7,382 nucleotides of DNA from Rhodoferax sp. (GTDB lineage Bacteria > Pseudomonadota > Gammaproteobacteria > Burkholderiales > Burkholderiaceae_C): NCBI GenBank assembly GCA_028711355.1, contig JAQTSL010000184.1, forward strand, positions 1-7,382, read 5' to 3'. The notes below the pieces were generated by a model, which had not been told where the DNA came from, searched no databases, and was given only the letters and a program-made list of their open reading frames with translations. The position numbers were made by a program, and so were the translations under genes. Within the stretch, counting starts at the first letter, position 1. Each line of letters starts with the position of its first letter. Of the stretch, positions 1 through 4,389 are shown in pieces.

Positions 1-218
1 GGCGCCGACTGGCGGATGGTGGCCAGGTGGCTGGCCGCTTCGGTCGGCATCGCGGGCCAGTCCTCGGCCAGAATTTGCGCAAACGCGTTGATATGGCGCA
101 GCGGTGCGCGCAGATCGTGCGACACGGTGGTGGTAAATTCTTGCAGCTCGGCACGCGCCGCGTCCAGTTGGCGCTGAAGTTGCGCCAAGGACGCGTCAGG
201 TAAGGAGGCCTCAGTCAT
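1..218 (-). CDS. Sensor histidine kinase, N-terminal part (cut by window edge)
   Basis: This is the first 72 residues of a histidine kinase, the phosphoryl donor of a two-component system. A short N-terminal stretch rich in Gln, Leu, Ala and Arg (residues 10-28, probably coiled coil) leads straight into a HisKA dimerisation domain. The H-box reads TVSHDLRAPLRHI, with the phospho-accepting His at residue 34 (codon 117-119). No membrane segment, PAS or GAF domain precedes it, so as started here the protein is cytosolic and lacks an N-terminal sensor. The ATP-binding domain lies outside the window. The ATG at 218 is preceded by an AGAAGG ribosome-binding site about 8 nt away, and an in-frame TAG lies five codons upstream, which fixes the start. 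It follows glmU on the same strand with a 105-bp gap. Its partner regulator is not identifiable; the response regulators at 2778 and 3524 are only candidates by proximity. Confidence 0.85.
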   Translation of the reverse strand, partial: MTEASLPDASLAQLQRQLDAARAELQEFTTTVSHDLRAPLRHINAFAQILAEDWPAMPTEAASHLATIRQSA

Positions 219-254
219 TTTTTTTGCCTTCTAACAGGTGCCCGGTCAACACAT

Positions 255-278
255 CGCGTGGTAATCGGTTACCGCGCG
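255..278. repeat. 10-bp inverted repeat (hairpin) between glmU and the kinase gene
   Basis: The sequence forms a stem of CGCG, a T/G pair and GGTAA against TTACC, G and CGCG, with a 4-nt loop (TCGG on the plus strand). In the minus-strand transcript, the direction of both flanking genes, the T/G position becomes a C/A mismatch. No T-run follows in either direction, so it is not a standard intrinsic terminator. It could be an RNA processing or stability element. It could also be a protein-binding site: the core GGTAA-N-CG-N-TTACC is an even palindrome with central CG, the general style of LacI-family operators. The structure is clear but the function is unknown. Confidence 0.4.
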
Positions 279-323
279 GGGCGCACCAAAAGAGCTGGCA
301 TTTTCACTTCTTGTCATTTTTCG

Positions 324-1757
324 TCACTTCTTGCTCGGCCGCTTCCAGTTCGCCACGCTGACCTGGCGCGCGCGCGCCACCGTCAGCGCCAACGGTGGCG
401 TGTCTTTGGTCAAGGTCGAGCCGCCGCCCACGGTACCACCGGCACCCACGGTCAGCGGCGCGATCAGTACGCAGTTGCTGCCAATGTGCACGTCGGCCTC
501 GATGATGGTGCGGTGCTTGTTGGCGCCGTCGTAATTGGCGGTGATTGAGCCGGCGCCAAAGTTGACGCGCGCGCCCACTGTGGCGTCGCCCAGATAGGCC
601 AGGTGGTTGGCCTTGGCCCCCTTGGCCAGGGTCGAATTTTTCACCTCGACAAAGTTGCCAATGTGTACCTCAGCGCCCAGTTTGGCCCCCCGGCGAAGCC
701 GGGCGAACGGGCCGATCAACGCACCTGCGCCCACCTCGATCGCGTTTTTGCTGCCCGGCGCACCGCCTTCGATATGGGTGAACGGGTGGATCACAGCGCC
801 AGCGGCGATATTGACATTCTTGATGAAGCAATGGGACCCGATGCTGACACCCTCGCCCAGGCTGACCTGGCCTTCAAACACGCAGTTGACGTCGATCGAA
901 ACGTCTTGCGCGCAGGTCAGTGTGCCGCGCACATCAAACCGCGCCGGGTCGGCCAGGCGCACGCCTTGCTCCATCAATTGCAGCGCCACCCGCTGTTGAT
1001 TAGAGCGTTCCAACTCGGCCAACTGAACCGGGCTGTTGACGCCAGCCATCTGCACCGCATCCACAATCTTGTACGCCACCACCGGCACGCCGTCGGCCAC
1101 AGCAAACTTGACGATGTCGGTCAGGTAGTACTCGCCCTGGGCGTTTTTGTTGTCCAGCCGCGCCAGCCACTTCTTTAAATGCAGCGCGGGCAGCGCCATG
1201 ATGCCGCTATAAACCTCGGTAATCTTCAGTTGCGCTGCGCTGGCATCCTTTTGCTCGACGATGGCCTGCACCGCGTCGCCCTGGCGCACGATGCGACCGT
1301 AACCGCTGGGGTTGGCAAAGTCGATCGTCAGCAACGCCAGCTTGTCACCGGCGCAGGCGACGATCAGTTGCGCCAAGGTGTCGGGCTGGGTCAGCGGCAC
1401 GTCGCCCGAGAGCACCAGCACAACGCCGTCGTCGCGCAGCACTGGCACCGCCTGCTGCACCGCGTGGCCGGTGCCAAGCTGCGGCTCCTGCCGTACAAAA
1501 TTCAGCTCAAATTGCCTTGCAGACGTTTCACTACCTGCGACAGCAGCTTCTACTTCTGTAGCACCGTGACCCGTGATCACGGTCACCTGGCGCGCTGACA
1601 ACACGGCGGATGTGTCTATCACGTGCTGCACCAGTGCACGCCCGGCCAAAAGATGCAACACTTTGGGCAGCTTGCTCTTCATGCGCGTGCCCCTGCCCGC
1701 AGCCATGATCAGCACATCCAATGGTGCCGCTGAAAAAAGTTCGTGAGATGTTGACAT
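324..1757 (-). CDS. glmU: Bifunctional N-acetylglucosamine-1-phosphate uridyltransferase / glucosamine-1-phosphate acetyltransferase
   Basis: GlmU acetylates glucosamine-1-phosphate with acetyl-CoA and then couples the product to UTP. This gives UDP-GlcNAc, the cytoplasmic precursor of peptidoglycan and lipopolysaccharide. The 477-residue product is close to the usual 450-480. The nucleotidyltransferase signature MAAGRGTRMKSKLPK is at residues 18-32, followed by the metal-binding SGDVPL (117-122, Asp119) and NAQGEYYLTD (205-214). The C-terminal half is a left-handed beta-helix of hexapeptide repeats. It carries the acetyltransferase motif NHLAYLGDA (384-392), where His385 matches the catalytic His of the family, and FGAGSITANYDG. 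The ATG at 1757 is chosen because GGGAG lies 7 nt upstream and the conserved domain begins soon after. The frame stays open to 1853, but that extension is the overlapping divergent gene read backwards. The start overlaps the divergent lipoprotein start by 2 bp. Expression is probably constitutive. Confidence 0.97.
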   Translation of the reverse strand: MSTSHELFSAAPLDVLIMAAGRGTRMKSKLPKVLHLLAGRALVQHVIDTSAVLSARQVTVITGHGATEVEAAVAGSETSARQFELNFVRQEPQLGTGHAVQQAVPVLRDDGVVLVLSGDVPLTQPDTLAQLIVACAGDKLALLTIDFANPSGYGRIVRQGDAVQAIVEQKDASAAQLKITEVYSGIMALPALHLKKWLARLDNKNAQGEYYLTDIVKFAVADGVPVVAYKIVDAVQMAGVNSPVQLAELERSNQQRVALQLMEQGVRLADPARFDVRGTLTCAQDVSIDVNCVFEGQVSLGEGVSIGSHCFIKNVNIAAGAVIHPFTHIEGGAPGSKNAIEVGAGALIGPFARLRRGAKLGAEVHIGNFVEVKNSTLAKGAKANHLAYLGDATVGARVNFGAGSITANYDGANKHRTIIEADVHIGSNCVLIAPLTVGAGGTVGGGSTLTKDTPPLALTVARARQVSVANWKRPSKK

Positions 1758-2649
1758 GCCTAGCTCCCGCGAGAAATCAATTTCTGTGAGGCGCATTATC
1801 CGTGCGCTGTTGTGGCCACTGCTGGTGGTGTCGTTGCTGATGGGCTGCAGCATGGTGCGCGTGGGCTACGAACAGTTGCCCAATCTGGGTTATTGGTGGG
1901 TAGACAGCTATCTGGATGTCAATGATACGCAAAGCGTGACGCTGCGCACGGACTTGCTGGCGCTGCACACCTGGCACCGCACGCACGAATTGCCCCAACT
2001 GGCCCACCTGTTGACCGAGGTGCAAACCCAGGCCGCGCAGGACACCACGCCAGCGCAGGTGTGCCAAATTGCCGATCGCGTGCGCTCGCGGCTGGAGGCC
2101 GTACTGGCTCAGTCCGAACCTGGTTTGGCGCGTCTGGTCGTCACTCTGGAGAACAAACAGCTACAACACTTGAAGCACCAACTGGACAAACGCGCACAAA
2201 AATGGCGTGACGACTGGCCTGCCGACGAACCTGCGGCGGTACAGACAAGGCGCCTGGAGCGCTTGGTGGAGCGCACTGAAAGCTTTTATGGTGCCTTGAG
2301 CGACGCGCAAATGAGCCTCATGCGCTCAGGCGTGCAAGACACACCGTATGACACCCAAACGGCCGAGCTTGACATGCTGCGCCGCCACCAGGACCTGCTG
2401 CAAACCTTGCAGGGCCTGGCAGGTAGCGCACTGCCATTGGCTCTGGCGCAACAGCGCATCCACGGCCTGCTGGCGCGCACCCTACAGCCACCCAACGCTG
2501 GCTACCGCGCTCAAATCGAACAGTACATTCAGGGCAACTGCAACACGCTGGCCCGTCTGCATAACAGCGCCACACCGGCGCAGCGGCAGAAATTGATCGC
2601 CAAGCTCAAAGGCTACGAAGACGACGCCCGCAGGTTGACGTTGCGTTGA
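1756..2649 (+). CDS. DUF6279-type lipoprotein
   Basis: The predicted lipoprotein has 297 residues. A basic N-terminus (RRIIR, 12-16) precedes a hydrophobic stretch (17-29) and a lipobox ending in LLMGC, with the lipidated Cys at residue 31. Ser follows the Cys, which favours the outer membrane. The mature start, including NLGYWWVDSYLDVNDTQS and LLALHTWHRTHELPQL, matches what I recall of the DUF6279 family, common next to housekeeping genes in beta- and gammaproteobacteria. The rest is mostly charged and helical (lipid-anchored periplasmic helical protein), with no catalytic motif. No experimentally defined function is known to me. The ATG at 1756 overlaps the glmU start and has a poor ribosome-binding site. 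An in-frame GTG at 1786 would give a more compact signal peptide (VRRIIRALLWPLLVVSLLMGC) and is a realistic alternative start. The gene ends 128 bp before the first response regulator and is probably not part of its regulon. Confidence 0.85.
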   Translation: MPSSREKSISVRRIIRALLWPLLVVSLLMGCSMVRVGYEQLPNLGYWWVDSYLDVNDTQSVTLRTDLLALHTWHRTHELPQLAHLLTEVQTQAAQDTTPAQVCQIADRVRSRLEAVLAQSEPGLARLVVTLENKQLQHLKHQLDKRAQKWRDDWPADEPAAVQTRRLERLVERTESFYGALSDAQMSLMRSGVQDTPYDTQTAELDMLRRHQDLLQTLQGLAGSALPLALAQQRIHGLLARTLQPPNAGYRAQIEQYIQGNCNTLARLHNSATPAQRQKLIAKLKGYEDDARRLTLR

Positions 2650-2725
2650 TGCTGAACCCGGATTGTTCTGGGGAGCGTCGAGGCCGCGGCAGACCTTTCG
2701 TCCCAGCCTCCAAATGGGATGTAAA

Positions 2726-2742
2726 TGGCACAAGACTTGCAT
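2726..2742 (+). promoter_or_regulatory. Sigma-54 (-24/-12) promoter of the receiver-only response regulator
   Basis: TGGCACAAGACTTGCAT matches the RpoN consensus TGGCAC-N5-TTGCA almost perfectly. The invariant GG (2727-2728) and GC (2739-2740) are separated by exactly 10 nt. The predicted transcription start is near 2752, followed by GAGG at 2766-2769 and a GTG start at 2778, so the whole initiation region is ordered as expected. No IHF consensus match was found just upstream. Activator sites, if present, would fall in the 3' end of the lipoprotein gene. A sigma-54 activator is encoded at 6504-7382. Confidence 0.85.
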
Positions 2743-2777
2743 CAGATCATTCAGAAGCAGATTGTGAGGTATCCAAA

Positions 2778-3188
2778 GTGAGCAAAAATGCTGAAATCCT
2801 GATCGTTGACGATGAAGAAATTGTTCAGCGCAGCTACGCCAGATCGTTGGCAGGCCAGCATTGCAAGGTAGAAGTCGCCAGCAACGGTCCTGCTGCCCTG
2901 AAGGCCTTGGGCCAACGCCCATTTGACGTTGTTTTGCTTGATTTAATGATGCCAGGCATGAACGGCATGACCGTGCTCAAAACCATCAAGGAGAAGTGGC
3001 CAGACAGCGAAGTCATCATCATCACGGGCTACCCGGCCATTGATACGGCCAAGCAAGCGGTCACACTGGGTGCTTTTGACTACTTGGCCAAGCCCGCCGG
3101 TCCTGACGACATCGTCAACGCGGCCAATGCCGCCATGCTGCATAAACGGTGGCTTCTGCGTCCCGAGCAACAGGCTCAGTGTTCTTGA
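2778..3188 (+). CDS. Receiver-only response regulator
   Basis: The 136-residue protein is one CheY-like receiver with no output domain. The acidic pair is Asp11-Asp12 (ILIVDDEE), the phospho-acceptor is Asp55 (LLDLMMPGMNG), the switch Thr is Thr83 (IIITGYP) and the conserved Lys is Lys105 (YLAKPAGP). The tail after residue 120 is short and polar, so it probably acts by protein contact or as a phosphate relay rather than by binding DNA. The start is taken as GTG 2778. It has GAGG 8 nt upstream, lies about 26 nt after the predicted sigma-54 transcription start, and places the receiver at the usual distance from the N-terminus. The longer frame from a TTG at 2646 would begin upstream of that promoter and encodes unconserved sequence. 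A 335-bp regulatory region separates it from the next receiver gene. The cognate kinase is not identified. Confidence 0.93.
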   Translation: MSKNAEILIVDDEEIVQRSYARSLAGQHCKVEVASNGPAALKALGQRPFDVVLLDLMMPGMNGMTVLKTIKEKWPDSEVIIITGYPAIDTAKQAVTLGAFDYLAKPAGPDDIVNAANAAMLHKRWLLRPEQQAQCS

Positions 3189-3211
3189 ACGCAGCGTCAC
3201 ACCCTAATCAC

Positions 3212-3230
3212 TGTCTATAAAAAATAGGCA
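3212..3230. promoter_or_regulatory. Inverted repeat, candidate activator-binding site 1
   Basis: TGTCTATAAAAAATAGGCA has 7-bp arms (TGTCTAT / ATAGGCA) with one mismatch around A5. It is centred about 205 bp before the predicted transcription start of the sigma-54 promoter, within the range used by NtrC-type enhancers. The assignment to the NtrC-type activator encoded at 6504-7382 is inference. Confidence 0.3.
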
Positions 3231-3280
3231 CCGCAAAACGCCTTCGTCCCATAGGGCAACAGTTCATTCGGCAAGACGCA

Positions 3281-3301
3281 AGTGCACAAAAAAACTGTAC
3301 T
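3281..3301. promoter_or_regulatory. Inverted repeat, candidate activator-binding site 2
   Basis: Arms AGTGCA (3281-3286) and TGTACT (3296-3301) are inverted with one mismatch across a 9-nt A-rich spacer. The centre lies about 135 bp upstream of the predicted start, the most typical distance for a sigma-54 enhancer. The arms do not match those of the repeat at 3212-3230, so a shared binding protein is uncertain. Confidence 0.3.
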
Positions 3302-3332
3302 TCACCAACTTCTCTCACTTCTGCATTAGCTC

Positions 3333-3345
3333 TGCAAAAATTGCA
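3333..3345. promoter_or_regulatory. Inverted repeat TGCAA-AAA-TTGCA
   Basis: Two perfect 5-bp arms flank AAA, centred about 87 bp before the predicted transcription start and just upstream of the IHF-type site. It could be an activator half-site pair or chance structure in A-rich sequence. Confidence 0.3.
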
Positions 3346-3356
3346 ACAAAACCAGC

Positions 3357-3369
3357 TAACTCATTGATA
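3357..3369 (-). promoter_or_regulatory. IHF-binding site
   Basis: The minus strand reads TATCAATGAGTTA, a full match to the IHF consensus WATCAANNNNTTR. It sits 31 bp upstream of the -24 element (about -57 to -69), next to an A/T tract at 3377-3392. This is where IHF bends DNA so that a distant NtrC-type activator can touch sigma-54 polymerase. Confidence 0.65.
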
Positions 3370-3398
3370 AACATCATATTTTAAAAAAATTTACTCTC

Positions 3399-3415
3399 TT
3401 GGCATGCCGTATGCG
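3399..3415 (+). promoter_or_regulatory. Sigma-54 (-24/-12) promoter of the membrane response-regulator and cytochrome genes
   Basis: TTGGCATGCCGTATGCG contains the invariant GG (3401-3402) and GC (3413-3414) separated by exactly 10 nt, with a good -24 block (TTGGCATG) and an acceptable -12 block (ATGCG against TTGCA). Transcription should begin near 3426, giving a leader of about 98 nt. The upstream IHF-type site and inverted repeats support it. Confidence 0.8.
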
Positions 3416-3523
3416 TAACAAAGATCAAGTCCCGGCGTAATGTCCAACACATCGCAGCAGGGATCCGGAAATCGGGGTCACTACCGGCTTGTTCAGACCC
3501 AATGGTTTTGAAGGAGAAATATC

Positions 3524-4255
3524 ATGAGCGCACTACGTAAAGTATTGGTTGTCGACGACGACCCGGTGGTTGGCAAGAGCTTCAACCGCGTCCTTTCCAG
3601 GGACAAGGGCTATGTGGTGGTCACCGCCCAGAACGCAGCAGAGGCACTGGAACGTATTCGTGAACAGGAATACGACGTCGTCTTTACCGACATCAAGATG
3701 CCCGGCATGGATGGCGTTGAACTGACCGAACGCGTCAAGGCCAGTCGGCCGTGGACGCCCGTGGTCATCATCACCGGCTATGGCACGACAGCCAATGAAA
3801 CCAGGGCCAAAGCTGTTGGCGTGTCGGACTTCATGCGCAAGCCGCTCTCGCCTGAAATGATTGAAGATGGCGCAGCCCATGCGTTGTCGCAGGCGGTCGC
3901 GCCCACCGCCGCCCCCCTATCGGCCCCCGCGCCGCAGGCCGCGCCCGTTGAGGCAGCCGAAAAAGGAAACAACTTCCTGAAGTCGGTTCAACTTGCGGTA
4001 GCACCCCTCATTGGCTTGGCCTACGCATTGGCCTTGCCACTGGCTGGCACGGTCATGCTGGTCTGGTTTGGCTTGCAGGCACTGTTCACACAGCCAGCGG
4101 TAAAGAAGGCATTGCACCACGTCAAGGATGTTGCGCTTTTCCTGGCGGCGCCGTTCATCGGTCTGGTCTATGCGGTGATGTTGCCCTTCGTTGGGATGGC
4201 CATGTTGGCCTGGGTGGGGTTCCAGGTCTTCACCGCGAAGCCGGTTGTCGAATGA
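3524..4255 (+). CDS. Response regulator receiver fused to a duplicated hydrophobic membrane domain
   Basis: The 243-residue protein has three parts. Residues 1-122 are a complete receiver: Asp11-Asp12 (VVDDDP), phospho-acceptor Asp56 (FTDIKMPGMDG), Thr84 (IITGYG) and Lys106 (MRKPLSP). Residues 125-146 are an Ala/Pro-rich linker. Residues 155-242 carry two copies of a hydrophobic motif, AP-x-IGL-x-YA-x-x-LP-x-x-G-x-x-ML-x-W-x-G-x-Q, near 159-192 and 208-242. A basic connector (KKALHH, 194-199) separates them. Each copy is about 30 hydrophobic residues with a central Pro, long enough for a kinked helix or a short hairpin. Hairpins would keep the basic connector in the cytoplasm, next to the receiver. 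GGAG lies 7 nt before the ATG. There is no DNA-binding or enzymatic output, so it probably signals at the membrane, perhaps to the cytochromes encoded next (inference). I do not recognise the C-terminal family. Confidence 0.9.
   Translation: MSALRKVLVVDDDPVVGKSFNRVLSRDKGYVVVTAQNAAEALERIREQEYDVVFTDIKMPGMDGVELTERVKASRPWTPVVIITGYGTTANETRAKAVGVSDFMRKPLSPEMIEDGAAHALSQAVAPTAAPLSAPAPQAAPVEAAEKGNNFLKSVQLAVAPLIGLAYALALPLAGTVMLVWFGLQALFTQPAVKKALHHVKDVALFLAAPFIGLVYAVMLPFVGMAMLAWVGFQVFTAKPVVE
3998..4249 (+). repeat. Internal tandem duplication of the membrane motif
   Basis: Codons for residues 159-192 (3998-4099) and 208-242 (4145-4249) encode two related segments. Aligned with one gap they share about half of their residues, including AP, IGL, YA, LP, ML, W, Q and FT at matching positions. 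The DNA copies have diverged well beyond simple repeat identity, so the duplication is old and maintained at protein level. Confidence 0.8.
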
Positions 4256-4318
4256 AAGACGTTGTGGCATAACGAACCGGGATGATTGGCCAATGAAAGC
4301 TGCTTTGCAGTCAAGGTG

Positions 4319-4357
4319 AAAACCATCAAGGGGTGCCAATCGCCCCTTGATGGTTTT
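4319..4357 (+). terminator. Intrinsic terminator or read-through hairpin between the receiver and cytochrome genes
   Basis: AAAACCATCAAGGGG (4319-4333) pairs perfectly over 15 bp with CCCCTTGATGGTTTT (4343-4357) around a 9-nt loop. TTTTGCTTTG follows the GC-rich part of the stem, a good plus-strand terminator. The A-run on the left makes it potentially bidirectional. It lies 63 bp after the membrane-receiver stop and only 32 bp before the cytochrome GTG, which leaves no room for an ordinary promoter. Cytochrome transcription probably has to pass through it, so it may act as an attenuator or processing site that sets relative expression. Confidence 0.85.
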
Positions 4358-4389
4358 GCTTTGAAGACAATGAACGAGGGGAAACTTAG

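Larger units (their letters stand above)
3189..3523 (+). other. 335-bp regulatory intergenic region
   Basis: No gene of normal size fits here. The region is clearly more AT-rich than its neighbours, particularly 3286-3395. It holds three inverted repeats (3212-3230, 3281-3301, 3333-3345), an IHF-type site (3357-3369), a sigma-54 promoter (3399-3415), and an untranslated leader of about 100 nt containing a possible 23-codon upstream reading frame (3440-3511). No convincing terminator follows the upstream response-regulator gene. Confidence 0.7.

Noticed and set aside
603..1598. Long plus-strand open frames (603-1178 and 1179-1598) opposite glmU
   Set aside because: They are antisense shadows of a confidently identified glmU in GC-rich DNA. 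They show no recognisable domain and no credible ribosome-binding sites.
1751..1756. TTGACA resembling a -35 element
   Set aside because: It overlaps the start codons, and no -10-like hexamer occurs at a suitable distance downstream.
1758..1853. N-terminal extension of GlmU by 32 residues
   Set aside because: The open frame continues, but it runs through the 5' end of the lipoprotein gene. The ATG at 1757 has a good ribosome-binding site and fits the family length.
2646..2777. Extended start (TTG 2646) of the first response regulator
   Set aside because: It would begin upstream of the sigma-54 promoter at 2726-2742 and adds 44 unconserved residues.
4347..4375. Possible sigma-70 promoter (TTGATG with GACAAT or neighbours) before the cytochrome
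   Set aside because: The spacing is 13 bp for GACAAT, and alternatives at 16-18 bp match poorly. Transcription would also begin within or after the ribosome-binding site.
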